Source: Micromonospora rubida (GTDB lineage Bacteria; Actinomycetota; Actinomycetes; Mycobacteriales; Micromonosporaceae). From it: a DNA stretch of 64,000 nucleotides. The DNA is taken from assembly GCF_009908295.1 (NCBI RefSeq), contig NZ_JAAALO010000008.1, positions 62,001 to 126,000 on the forward strand, read 5' to 3'. Each line of letters begins with the position of its first letter. Position 1 is the first letter of the stretch. The translations under genes and the position numbers were made by a program. Positions 35,588 to 43,706 of the stretch are shown one piece after another. The notes under the pieces are model-generated. The model did no database searches and had not been told where the DNA came from. It saw only the letters and a list, made by a program, of their open reading frames with translations.

Positions 35588-36550
35588 ATGACGGTGTTCG
35601 GCTTCCACGCGTCCCACGAGCAGATCCACCCGGCCAAGCTGCTGGAGGCGGTGATCCACGCCGAGCGGGCGGGCTTCGACGCCGCCATGTCCTCGGACCA
35701 CTTCTCCCCGTGGAGCGCCCGGCAGGGCGAGTCCGGGTTCGCCTGGTCCTGGCTCGGCGCCGCCCTCCAGGCCACGAACCTGCCCTTCGGCGTGGTCAAC
35801 GCGCCCGGCCAGCGGTACCACCCGGCGATCATCGCGCAGGCGATCGGCACCCTCGGGGCGATGTACCCGGGCCGGTTCTGGGCGGCCCTGGGCACCGGCG
35901 AGGCCAGCAACGAGCACATCACCGGGGACGCCTGGCCGCGCAAGGACGTCCGCACCGCCCGGCTGCGCGAGTGCGTCGACGTGATCCGGGCGCTGCTGGC
36001 CGGCGAGGAGGTCAGCCACGACGGCCTGGTGACCGTCGACCGGGCGAGGCTGTGGACCCGGCCCGAGGAGCCGCCCGCGCTGATCGGCGCGGCCGTCAGC
36101 GTGGCCACCGCCCGCTGGTGCGCCGAGTGGGCCGACGGCCTGATCACCGTGAACGCCCCCACGGATCACCTGCGACAGATGATCGACGCCTACCGGGACG
36201 CGGGCGGCCGGGGGCCGCTGCACCTCCAGGTGCACGTGAGCTGGGCGCCCGACCAGGCCGAGGCCGAGGCCCTCGCGTACGACCAGTGGCGCAGCAACGT
36301 GTTCGCCCCGCCGATCTGCTGGGACCTGGAGACGGCCGAGCACTTCGACGCCGTCTCCGCCGACGTGCCGATGGCGAAGGTCACCTCGACGGTCAACGTC
36401 TCGGCCGACCCGGGCCGGCACGTCGGCTGGCTGGAGGAGTACCTGGAGCTGGGCTTCGACCAGATCGCCCTGCACCACGTCGGGCAGGAGCAGCGGGCCT
36501 TCATCGACACCTTCGGCGCCGAGGTGCTGCCGAAGGTGCGGGCGGTGTGA
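35588..36550 (+). CDS. LLM-class flavin-dependent oxidoreductase
   Basis: A 320-residue luciferase-like TIM-barrel oxidoreductase. MTVFGFHASHEQIHPAKLLE, SDHFSPWSARQGESGFAWSW and FGVVNAPGQRYHPAIIAQAI are highly typical of a group that also includes F420-dependent glucose-6-phosphate dehydrogenase relatives and the TIGR03885 non-F420 flavoproteins; I lean to the latter but cannot separate them by eye. The ATG at 35588 has TAGGAGG upstream. It lies just after the succinate-semialdehyde dehydrogenase, probably cotranscribed. Substrate unknown. Confidence 0.85.
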   Translation: MTVFGFHASHEQIHPAKLLEAVIHAERAGFDAAMSSDHFSPWSARQGESGFAWSWLGAALQATNLPFGVVNAPGQRYHPAIIAQAIGTLGAMYPGRFWAALGTGEASNEHITGDAWPRKDVRTARLRECVDVIRALLAGEEVSHDGLVTVDRARLWTRPEEPPALIGAAVSVATARWCAEWADGLITVNAPTDHLRQMIDAYRDAGGRGPLHLQVHVSWAPDQAEAEALAYDQWRSNVFAPPICWDLETAEHFDAVSADVPMAKVTSTVNVSADPGRHVGWLEEYLELGFDQIALHHVGQEQRAFIDTFGAEVLPKVRAV

Positions 36551-36578
36551 TGCGGGTCGGGCTCTAGGCTCGTACCCC

Positions 36579-38150
36579 ATGGAGTCACTGTTCGAGGTCG
36601 TCGTCTTCCTCGCGATCGCGACGCTCGGCGCGGCGCTGGCCCGCAAGCTGGGCCTGCTCGCGCCGATCGTGCTGGTGGTGGTCGGCCTCGTGCTCTCCTT
36701 CGTGCCCGGCTTCCCCCACGTCCGGCTCGACCCGGACCTGGTGCTGGTGGGCATCCTGCCGCCGCTGCTGTACGTGGCGGCCCTGGAGACGTCGGTGCCG
36801 GCGTTCCGGCTGAACCTGCGGCCGATCCTGCTGCTCGCCGTCGGGCTGGTGATCTTCACGGCGTTCGCCGTCGGCGTCGTCGTGCACGCGCTGCTGCCGG
36901 CGGTGCCGTTCGCGGTCTGCCTGGCCCTCGGCGCGGTGGTGGCCCCGCCGGACGCGGTGGCCGCCACCGCGATCGCCCGGCGGATCGGGCTGCCCCGCCG
37001 GGTGGTGACCATCCTCGAGGGCGAGAGCCTGATCAACGACGCCACCGCGCTGGTGCTGCTGCGGGTGGCCACGATGGCGACGATCGGCACCTCGGTCGGG
37101 GTCGGCGACGTGGCCTGGGAGGTGGTGGCCGCCACCGGCGGCGGCATCCTGGTCGGGCTGGCCGGCGTGGTGGTCTTCGGGTTCCTGCACAAGCGGATCA
37201 GCGACGCCGTGCTGGACAACGCACTGTCGCTGATCGTGCCGTTCGCGGTGGTCTTCGCCGCCGAGGCGATCCACGCCTCCGGGGTGGTCGCGGTGGTGGT
37301 GACCGGGCTCGGGATCGGGCACAAGATGCCGCTGCTGATGTCGGCGGCCTCCCGCCTCCAGATCGGCGCGTTCTGGCGACTGACCCGGTTCCTGCTGGAA
37401 GGGCTGGTCTTCCTCCTCGTCGGCCTGCAACTGCGCGAGGTGGTGCGGGACCTCGACGAGCCGTTCGGCTTCCTGATCGCGATCACCGCGGCGGTGCTGG
37501 CGACCGTCATCGTGGCCCGGTTCGTCTGGCTCTTCCCGGCCACGTACCTGGCCCGGCTGGTGCCCCGGGTCCGGCAGCGCGAGACGGGGGCGTCGGTGAA
37601 GTTCCCGATCGTCATCGGCTGGGCCGGGATGCGCGGCGTGGTGACCCTGGCCGCCGCGCTGGCCCTGCCGCTCACCCTCGCGCAGGACCGCCCCTACCCC
37701 CGGGAGCTGTTCATCTGGCTGGCCTTCGCCGTGATCGTGGTGACGTTGGTCGCCCAGGGCGCCACCCTGCCGGCGGTGGCCCGCCGGCTCAGGCTGCCGC
37801 CGGACGACCCGATGCAGGACGCGCTCTCCGCGGCCGGCGTCCAGCAGCAGGCCAGCCGGGCCGCCCGGGAGCGGCTCGACGCGCTGGCGGACAGCGCGCC
37901 GAAGGCCGTCGTGGACCGGCTGCGCCGAGGGCTGGAGGAGCGCACCAACCTGGCCTGGGAGCGGCTGGGTGGCGTCGATCGGGAAACCCCGTCCCTGGCG
38001 TACGGTCGGCTGCGGCAGGAGATGATCGACGCGGAGCGGGAGGTGTTCCGGGCCGCCCGCGACGCCGGCCGGATTCCCGAGGAGGTGCTGGTGCGGGCCT
38101 ACCGTGACCTGGACCTGGAGGAGTCGTTGCTGCGACAGGAGACCGATTGA
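36579..38150 (+). CDS. Na+/H+ antiporter (CPA1 / NhaP family)
   Basis: A 523-residue cation/proton antiporter with about twelve hydrophobic helices in the first 410 residues. Family signatures: LPPLLYVAALETSV near 61-74, ALGAVVAPPDAVAATAIA near 113-130, GESLINDATALVL near 147-159 (ion-binding Asn-Asp), and GWAGMRGVVTLAAALALP near 346-363. A C-terminal cytoplasmic tail of about 110 residues is helical and charged. It overlaps the UBP zinc-finger gene at TGATGA. It exports Na+ in exchange for protons and so aids pH and salt balance; ion choice is inferred. Confidence 0.92.
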   Translation: MESLFEVVVFLAIATLGAALARKLGLLAPIVLVVVGLVLSFVPGFPHVRLDPDLVLVGILPPLLYVAALETSVPAFRLNLRPILLLAVGLVIFTAFAVGVVVHALLPAVPFAVCLALGAVVAPPDAVAATAIARRIGLPRRVVTILEGESLINDATALVLLRVATMATIGTSVGVGDVAWEVVAATGGGILVGLAGVVVFGFLHKRISDAVLDNALSLIVPFAVVFAAEAIHASGVVAVVVTGLGIGHKMPLLMSAASRLQIGAFWRLTRFLLEGLVFLLVGLQLREVVRDLDEPFGFLIAITAAVLATVIVARFVWLFPATYLARLVPRVRQRETGASVKFPIVIGWAGMRGVVTLAAALALPLTLAQDRPYPRELFIWLAFAVIVVTLVAQGATLPAVARRLRLPPDDPMQDALSAAGVQQQASRAARERLDALADSAPKAVVDRLRRGLEERTNLAWERLGGVDRETPSLAYGRLRQEMIDAEREVFRAARDAGRIPEEVLVRAYRDLDLEESLLRQETD

Positions 38151-38407
38151 TGAGCTGTCAGCATCTCACCGAGGCGGGTGCCGTCGAGCCGCTGACCACG
38201 GCGGAGTGCCCCGACTGCGTTGCCGTCGGCAACGACGACTGGGTGCACCTGCGGGCCTGCCTGGCCTGCGGGCAGGTCGGCTGCTGCGACTCCTCGCCGT
38301 ACCAGCACGCGACGAAGCACTTCGAGGCCACCGGGCACCCGGTGATGCGCTCGATCCAGCCGGGGGAGACGTGGCGCTGGTGCTTCGTCGACGAGGAGAT
38401 CGGCTGA
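38150..38407 (+). CDS. UBP-type zinc-finger protein coupled to the antiporter
   Basis: An 85-residue protein with a UBP-type zinc finger: CQHL at the start, then CPDC, CLACGQVGCCDS, HATKHFEATGHPV and WCFVDEEIG. These give the Cys/His zinc-ligand array of the ubiquitin-hydrolase zinc-finger domain, which in eukaryotes binds ubiquitin C-termini. Its ATG is part of the antiporter stop (TGATGA), so it is translated by coupling. In other actinobacteria a similar domain is described at the end of some Na+/H+ antiporters, so this looks like a split arrangement that may act on the transporter. That role is inference. Confidence 0.85.
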   Translation: MSCQHLTEAGAVEPLTTAECPDCVAVGNDDWVHLRACLACGQVGCCDSSPYQHATKHFEATGHPVMRSIQPGETWRWCFVDEEIG

Positions 38408-38469
38408 CGGCTCTCGCGCCCCGTGGTCGGCTGACGCCTCTCGCCGTGCGTGGTCGCCTGGCGTTTTCG

Positions 38470-38534
38470 ATGATCGTCTGATGTCTACCGACACTCCGCC
38501 CGGCGTGTCGTCTCCGTAACCGTCAGACGATCAT
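38470..38534. repeat. Inverted repeat with ATGATCGTCTGA arms, copy 2
   Basis: ATGATCGTCTGA (38470-38481) and its exact reverse complement (38523-38534) flank 41 bases. The arm shares GATCGTCTGA with the repeat at 32731-32791. It lies between the UBP zinc-finger gene and the secreted protease gene, both rightward, so it may end the antiporter transcript. Confidence 0.75.
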
Positions 38535-38650
38535 GGTTTCCGACACGGCTCGTATGACGCAACCGTTATGCGGCGGATCGACCGAGGCCGATCTATTGTC
38601 GACGCACATCGATGGAGGCGGCAGCGCCGCCGTGATCCAGAGGAGTGCGC

Positions 38651-39847
38651 GTGATCCGACGACACCTGCTGCGCACGGTGGGAGCCGTGGCCGCGGTGGT
38701 CCTGTCCGCGGCCGGCATGCTGGCCGCCACCGGCACCAGCGCGTCCGCCGTCCGCACCGTCTACTACGACGCCAGCCGAACCGGCGAGTTCCGCACCAAC
38801 TTCGACCAGGCCGCCCAGATCTGGAACAGCAAGGTCAGCACCGTCCGGCTGCTGCCCGCCACCCCGGGCAACATCACCATCTACGTCGACAACGGCTGGC
38901 CCCGGGCGCAGACGACGTCGCTCGGCAACGGCCGGGTGTGGATGGGCTGGGAGGCGGTCAACCAGGGCTACAACCGGACCCGGATCGCCACCCACGAGAT
39001 CGGCCACATCCTCGGCCTGCCCGACAAGCGCACCGGGCTCTGCACCGACCTGATGTCGGGCAGCAGCGCGCCGGTGTCCTGCACCAACGCGAACCCCAGC
39101 GCCGCCGAGGCGTCCCGGGTCAACTCGCTGTTCGCCGGCAGCCTCGCCGCCGCGTCGATCGCCGAGAAGACGTACGTCTGGAACGGCGAGGAGGCCGACG
39201 GGGACATCACGCCGAACATCGTCGGCGGCGTCACCGCCTCGGAGAACTACTCCTTCCTGGTGTACAGCTCCGGCTGCACCGCCTCGCTGATCAAGGCCAA
39301 CTGGGTGGTCACCGCGAAGCACTGCCCGACGCCGGCCTCGGTGCGGGTGGGCAGCACCAACCGCACCAGCGGCGGCACCGTCGCCTCGGTGAGCCGGGCG
39401 GTCAGCCACCCGTCGATCGACGTCAAGCTGTTCCAGCTCGCCAGCTCGGTCAGCCACGCGCCGGCCACGATCCCGACCACCTCGGGAGCGGTGGGCACCG
39501 CCACCCGGATCATCGGCTGGGGCCAGACCTGCCCGACGTCCGGCTGCGGCTCCGCGCCGACCGTGGCCCGGGAACTGGACACCTCGATCGTGGCCGACAG
39601 CCGGTGCAGCGGCATCAACGCCACGTACGAGATCTGCACCAACAACACCGGCGGCGTCGCCGGCGCCTGCTACGGCGACTCCGGCGGCCCTCAGGTGCGC
39701 AAGGTCAGCGGCGTGTGGAACCTGATCGGCGCGACCAGTCGGGCCGGCAACAACAACTCCACCTGCGCCACCGGCCCGTCCATCTACGGTGACCTCCCGT
39801 CGATCCGCTCGTGGATCAACACCCAGGTCGGCGGCCTCCCCGCCTGA
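38651..39847 (+). CDS. Secreted two-domain protease: snapalysin-like (M7) fused to trypsin-like (S1)
   Basis: A 398-residue exported protein with two catalytic domains. Residues 1-33 are a signal peptide. Residues about 35-165 are a small zinc metalloprotease of the snapalysin type with HEIGHILGLPD (115-125), the HExxHxxGxxD zinc site. From IVGG (190-193) it is a chymotrypsin-fold serine protease with His224 in TAKHC, Asp257 in SIDVK and Ser344 in GDSGGP, and several paired cysteines. I chose the GTG at 38651, five bases after GAGGAG. The IVGG junction suggests the serine protease is activated by cleavage there, possibly by the metalloprotease half. Confidence 0.9.
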   Translation: MIRRHLLRTVGAVAAVVLSAAGMLAATGTSASAVRTVYYDASRTGEFRTNFDQAAQIWNSKVSTVRLLPATPGNITIYVDNGWPRAQTTSLGNGRVWMGWEAVNQGYNRTRIATHEIGHILGLPDKRTGLCTDLMSGSSAPVSCTNANPSAAEASRVNSLFAGSLAAASIAEKTYVWNGEEADGDITPNIVGGVTASENYSFLVYSSGCTASLIKANWVVTAKHCPTPASVRVGSTNRTSGGTVASVSRAVSHPSIDVKLFQLASSVSHAPATIPTTSGAVGTATRIIGWGQTCPTSGCGSAPTVARELDTSIVADSRCSGINATYEICTNNTGGVAGACYGDSGGPQVRKVSGVWNLIGATSRAGNNNSTCATGPSIYGDLPSIRSWINTQVGGLPA

Positions 39848-39870
39848 TCCTGGCGGGTCACCGTGTTGCA

Positions 39871-39938
39871 GCGTCACCGGGTAACCCGCGTCACCGGGTA
39901 ACCCGCGTCACCGCGTCACCCGGCGTCACCGCGTCACC
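39871..39938. repeat. Tandem repeat of GCGTCACCGGGTAACCC units
   Basis: Two exact 17-base units (39871-39887 and 39888-39904) are followed by degenerate GCGTCACC units up to 39938. Each full unit contains the palindrome CGGGTAACCCG. It lies between the two-domain protease gene and a strong hairpin. No function is evident. Confidence 0.8.
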
Positions 39939-39981
39939 GGGGCGCCCGCTCCTCCCGTAAGTCGAGGGGAGCGGGCGCCCC
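39939..39981 (+). terminator. Strong hairpin after the two-domain protease gene
   Basis: GGGGCGCCCGCTCC (39939-39952) and its exact reverse complement (39968-39981) form a 14-pair stem with a 15-base loop, 92 bases after the protease stop. No T-run follows, as is usual for terminators in this GC-rich group. Confidence 0.75.
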
Positions 39982-40040
39982 GGCCCCGTGCAGGGCAAAG
40001 CCGGTTGTTGCCCGGGTGGCCACTTGGTGGGGTGTCGGGC

Positions 40041-40635
40041 ATGGAACCGGTACGGGTGCGAGCCGCGACGGTGGGGAACTTGTTGCGCTTCAGCGGATCG
40101 AGGTGGACTCGGGGGAACCGTTCCGCGAGATCGGGATGGCGGAGATTGCCGACATGCCACCGCTGCCCCTGGCCGCCCTCGCCGCGTACCGGCATGCCGG
40201 CCGTGTCTGGGTGGCTGCCACCCCGGCAGCGGATCTGTCCGCCGTCCCGGCCGTTGCCCGGGCTGGTGAGCCGGGCGGCGGTCCGGGCGCTGACCCGGCG
40301 GGCGACCCGGTCGCCTTCGTGGTGGTCGATCTGGTCGACGGTGCCGCCAATGTGCAGCAGCTCAGCGTGCACCCGGACCTCGCCCGACGTCGCATCGGAG
40401 CCGTCCTGCTCGACCACGTCTCCGCCTGGGCCGCCGGGCGAGGGCTGCCGGCGCTCACGCTCACCACCTTCCGCGCCGTGCCGTGCCGTGGAACGCGCCG
40501 TACTACGCCCGTTACGGCTTCCGGAAACTGGAACCGGACGAGCTGACGCCGGGCCTCGCCGCGATGCTGGCCGCCGAGGCGGCACTGGGGCTCGACCCGG
40601 CAGCCCGGCTGGCGATGCGCCGCCCGGCGCCCTGA
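40041..40635 (+). pseudogene. GNAT acetyltransferase with two frameshifts
   Basis: Three consecutive pieces in three frames together read as one GNAT acetyltransferase of about 196 residues. Piece 1 starts at ATG 40041 (MEPVRVRAATVG). At a G4 run (40073-40076) one G appears missing, after which the frame continues ELVALQRIEVDSGEPFREIG...VQQLSVHPDLARRRIGAVLL, the acetyl-CoA site. At 40475-40489 three tandem GCCGT units put the rest out of frame; with two units it reads VPWNAPYYARYGFRKLEPDEL and ends at TGA 40633. Such enzymes acetylate small amines or proteins. Either a decaying gene or sequence errors. Confidence 0.8.
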
Positions 40636-40713
40636 CCCCGCCCCGCCCCGCCCTGACCCCGCCCCGCCCCCGCCCCGCCCGCCGCTTCCAAGACCCGTCG
40701 CGGCGAATGACTC

Positions 40714-40777
40714 GTGCAAATACACGGAATTCGTGGCTCTGCAGCGCGGAAAGGCCACTAATTCCGTGAATTTGCGC
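40714..40777. repeat. Palindromic intergenic repeat, copy D
   Basis: The left arm GTGCAAATACACGGAATTCG (from 40714, continuing TGGC) pairs with the right arm ending at 40777 at 21 of 24 positions; the conserved core CACGGAATT and GTGGC match copies A and C. A C-rich run of CCCCG units (about 40625-40684) lies on the left and G-rich repeats on the right. It sits between the frameshifted GNAT gene and the convergent GH9 cellulase. Confidence 0.85.
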
Positions 40778-40864
40778 GGGCGGGGCGGGGCGGGCGCGGT
40801 GGGCGCGGGCGGGGCGGGGCGGGGTGAGCTTGCCGTCTGGGGTGGGGTGGGGTGGGGTGGGGGG
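40778..40864. repeat. G-rich tandem repeats next to the GH9 cellulase stop
   Basis: GGGGC-type units (about 40778-40825) and then four to five GGGGT units (about 40841-40864) fill the space between palindromic copy D and the leftward GH9 gene. In the cellulase transcript this is a C-rich stretch that begins immediately after TAA. It encodes nothing recognisable. Confidence 0.8.
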
Positions 40865-43486
40865 TTAGGAGAGGGTGCAGGGGGAGTTGTTGATCGTGAT
40901 CAGGGTGGGGGCGGGGTTGGCGCCGCCGGCGGTGGTCGCGTTGAAGCCGAAGGTGGCGGTGGCGCCCGGGGCGATTCGGGCGTTGTACGACTCGTTCCTG
41001 GCCGTCACCGTGGCCCCGGACTGGGTCACCTTCGCCATCCATGCCTCCCGCACCCGCTGGTCACCGGTGAACGCGAACCGGGCGGTCCAGCCGTTCACCG
41101 TGGCGGGGCCCGTGTTGCGGATGGTCACCTGGGCGGTGAACCCGGTCCCGCCCTGCCAGGTGCCGTAGTTGGTGTACGTCACGGCGCAGGTCGGGGCGGG
41201 GACGGCCGCTGCGTCGTCCTGGTCGGCGAGGAACGAGGCCAGCCAGGCCAGCGCCGAGTTCCAGTTGATCGCCACCTCGTTGGTCGAGTACGAGTTGATG
41301 TCGTCGATGTAGCAGAACTGCGGCTCGCAGCCGGCCAGCAGGTTCGCCGAGAACGGGTCCTGGAGGGCGGCGTTCGCGCCACCGGCGAGTGAGCCGACCG
41401 GCGGGTTCGGCAGGGTCGGGTCGAACTGGTTGCCGTACATGCGGCTGTGCTGGTTCCGCGCGGCGTGCTCGCCCCAGCCGGTGACGTACGAGATGTTGAG
41501 CGCGTTGCGGCCGAACAGGTAGTCCGCCGCCTGCACCGCCCCGTCCCGGTATTTCGCGTCCCGGGTCAGGTCGAAGGCGGTGCCCAGCACGGCCGCGTTG
41601 TTGGCGATGTTGCCGTTGGCGCCCCAGAAGTAGCTGGCGGCGTCGCCGGGCATCGGCAGCCCGTACGCCTGGCCGCGCAGGATCTCCAGGTAGCGGTCGG
41701 CGGCGGCGGTCACCGAGGCGCGTGCTCGGTTCCGGTCGACGGTGGGCAGGCCGCTGGGCACGGTGGCCAGGTCGAGCCGGCCCAGCGCGGCGACGCCCTG
41801 CCAGCCGAAGCCCTGGTCGCCGAAGACCGCGCCGGTGTGGTGCCTCGAAGCGGTCACGTCGGTCAGGTACGCCGGCTGACCGGTGGTCAGGTACAGCTCC
41901 GCCGCGGCCCAGTAGAACTCGTCGCTGACGTCGGTGTCGTCGTACGCGCCGCCGCCGGTGGAGTCGGCCGGGCTGGCGTACACCGCAGGGTGGGCCTTGG
42001 CCGCCGCGTACGCGGTCTTCGCGGCGGTGCCGCAGCGGGTGGCGAACGCCGTGTCGTACGGGGCGAACAGCCGGGCGCACTGGGCGGCGACGGCGGCCAG
42101 GTTGAGGGTGGCGGCGGTGGACGGCGGGTGCAGCTCGCGCGGCTGCGGGTCGGCGGCCGGGTCGAGCGGCAGGCCGGTCCAGTTCCTGTCGTGGATCTTG
42201 TGGTGGGCCATCCCGGCCAGCGGCTTGCCGGCCGGCACCTGCATGCGCAGCAGGAACTCCAACTCCCAGCGAGCCTCGTCGAGGACGTCCGGCACGCCGT
42301 TGCCGCGCTCGGGCACCCGCAGCGAGCCGTCGGCCAGGCCCGCGCCGCCGTCGGCGGTGGCCGCCGTCTTGGTCCGCTCGAAGGCGTTCAGCAGTTGGTA
42401 GGTGGCGATGCCGCCGTTGACCACGTACTTGCCGTGGTCGCCCGCGTCGTACCAGCCGCCGCGCACGTCGAGGGAGTAGTCGCAGACCCCCGGCTGGCAG
42501 GGCACGCTGGTGTCGCCCTGGTTGGGGGCGACGCCGAGGTGGCCGGCGGGGCGGGCGTACTCGTCGCCGACCAGGGCGCCGTCGATGGCGATGCCGCTGC
42601 GCTGGATGTAGAAGAACTGGAGGGCGTCGGCGCGCAGCTTGTCGTAGAGCGTGCCGGAGATGTCGAACGGGTGGCTGGTCTCGCCGTCGGCGACCAGGGT
42701 GTAGCCGGTGCCCGGGGTGCGGTACGCGGAGAAGTCGACGGTCTGCACGTTCTGGCCGGATGCCCCGTCGACCCCGCGCGGGGTGCTCCGCCCGCCGGCC
42801 ACCACGACGCCGGCGGCGGAGCGGAGCTGCCAGTCGAGGGGGTCGGTGGCCTCGGTGACCACGGTGGCGTTCTTGGGGCCGCCGGGCAGGTAGCCGACCT
42901 GGTTCACCCGCACCCGGGGGCCGGTGTCCGGCTCGTACGGCTGGGGCGGCTCGCCGCCGCGTAGCGAGACGTTGTCCAGGCAGATCGTCTGCTCGGCGGC
43001 GGCACCGCCGACCTGGAAGATGAGCTGCGCGCCGGGGTTGTCCTCGCCGGCGGTGAAGGTCTTGGCGAAGTGCTGGCTGCCGCTGGTGGCGGCGGCGTCC
43101 ACACTGGCGTACTGCGTGTAGGGGGCGGCCCCGAGCTGGAGGACGGCCCTGACGTTCGCCCCGGGGGTGGCGGAGAGGTCGAAGGCCAGCTCGTACTCGG
43201 CGCCGGCTTTCAGCGGCACGGCGTCCTGGCCGATGCCGGCGTCCCAGGGGTTGGCGAGCCCGCCGGGGACGGTGGCGCAGAGCCGGCCGTCGGTGACGCC
43301 GAGCGGGCCGGTGCCGTAGGAGAACCAGGGGGCGACGCCGGCGCCGAAGTCGCCGTTCTTCAGCTGCTCGGGGGCGTCCGGTGGGACCTCGGCGTGGGCC
43401 ATGCCGGCGGTGGTGCCGGTGAGGGCCAGGGTGGTCGCCGCGGCGAGCGCCGCGAGGCGGCGTCGACGGCGTCGGGATGGCGTCAC
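40865..43486 (-). CDS. Secreted GH9 cellulase with CBM4-like, Ig-like and CBM2 domains
   Basis: An 873-residue extracellular endo- or processive glucanase. Order: signal peptide to about 32; a carbohydrate-binding module of CBM4/9 type (NGDFGAGVAPWFSYGTGPLG) about 40-175; an Ig-like N-terminal cellulase domain (RVNQVGYLPGGPKNATVV) about 192-285; the GH9 (alpha/alpha)6 barrel about 290-755 with the Asp motif GGWYDAGDHGKYV and the C-terminal NEVAINWNSALAWL containing the likely acid Glu; and a CBM2 about 765-873 (CAVTYTNYGTWQGGTGFTAQ) with Trp residues for cellulose. It starts at a GTG behind GGAAGGA. A perfect CebR box lies 36 bases upstream. Confidence 0.95.
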   Translation of the reverse strand: MTPSRRRRRRLAALAAATTLALTGTTAGMAHAEVPPDAPEQLKNGDFGAGVAPWFSYGTGPLGVTDGRLCATVPGGLANPWDAGIGQDAVPLKAGAEYELAFDLSATPGANVRAVLQLGAAPYTQYASVDAAATSGSQHFAKTFTAGEDNPGAQLIFQVGGAAAEQTICLDNVSLRGGEPPQPYEPDTGPRVRVNQVGYLPGGPKNATVVTEATDPLDWQLRSAAGVVVAGGRSTPRGVDGASGQNVQTVDFSAYRTPGTGYTLVADGETSHPFDISGTLYDKLRADALQFFYIQRSGIAIDGALVGDEYARPAGHLGVAPNQGDTSVPCQPGVCDYSLDVRGGWYDAGDHGKYVVNGGIATYQLLNAFERTKTAATADGGAGLADGSLRVPERGNGVPDVLDEARWELEFLLRMQVPAGKPLAGMAHHKIHDRNWTGLPLDPAADPQPRELHPPSTAATLNLAAVAAQCARLFAPYDTAFATRCGTAAKTAYAAAKAHPAVYASPADSTGGGAYDDTDVSDEFYWAAAELYLTTGQPAYLTDVTASRHHTGAVFGDQGFGWQGVAALGRLDLATVPSGLPTVDRNRARASVTAAADRYLEILRGQAYGLPMPGDAASYFWGANGNIANNAAVLGTAFDLTRDAKYRDGAVQAADYLFGRNALNISYVTGWGEHAARNQHSRMYGNQFDPTLPNPPVGSLAGGANAALQDPFSANLLAGCEPQFCYIDDINSYSTNEVAINWNSALAWLASFLADQDDAAAVPAPTCAVTYTNYGTWQGGTGFTAQVTIRNTGPATVNGWTARFAFTGDQRVREAWMAKVTQSGATVTARNESYNARIAPGATATFGFNATTAGGANPAPTLITINNSPCTLS

Positions 43487-43521
43487 GGGGGTTCCTTCCG
43501 GGGGACGGGTCGCACCGATTC

Positions 43522-43535
43522 TGGGAGCGCTCCCA
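43522..43535. promoter_or_regulatory. CebR-type operator (GH9 cellulase)
   Basis: TGGGAGCGCTCCCA is exactly the 14-base palindrome known as the binding site of the cellobiose-responsive LacI-family repressor CebR in Streptomyces. It lies 36 bases upstream of the GH9 start, where bound repressor would block transcription. Relief by cello-oligosaccharides is known for CebR; operation in this organism is inferred. Confidence 0.85.
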
Positions 43536-43706
43536 ATATCGCTCCGATATTTCCAGCGGGTGTCCGCCGTGTCAATCGAGGAGGCTGGATTTATCGGGCC
43601 GGATTCACCGTCGGCCCGGCCCGCCCACGTGAGATTCGCCGCGCCACGCGACGTCGTGGCGATCTCCTAGAGACAACTGCGCCCTCCAACTGGCAGGCTG
43701 CGTCCC

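Noticed and set aside
39871..39938. Possible CRISPR array
   Set aside because: Units are contiguous 17-mers without spacers and there are no cas genes in the window.
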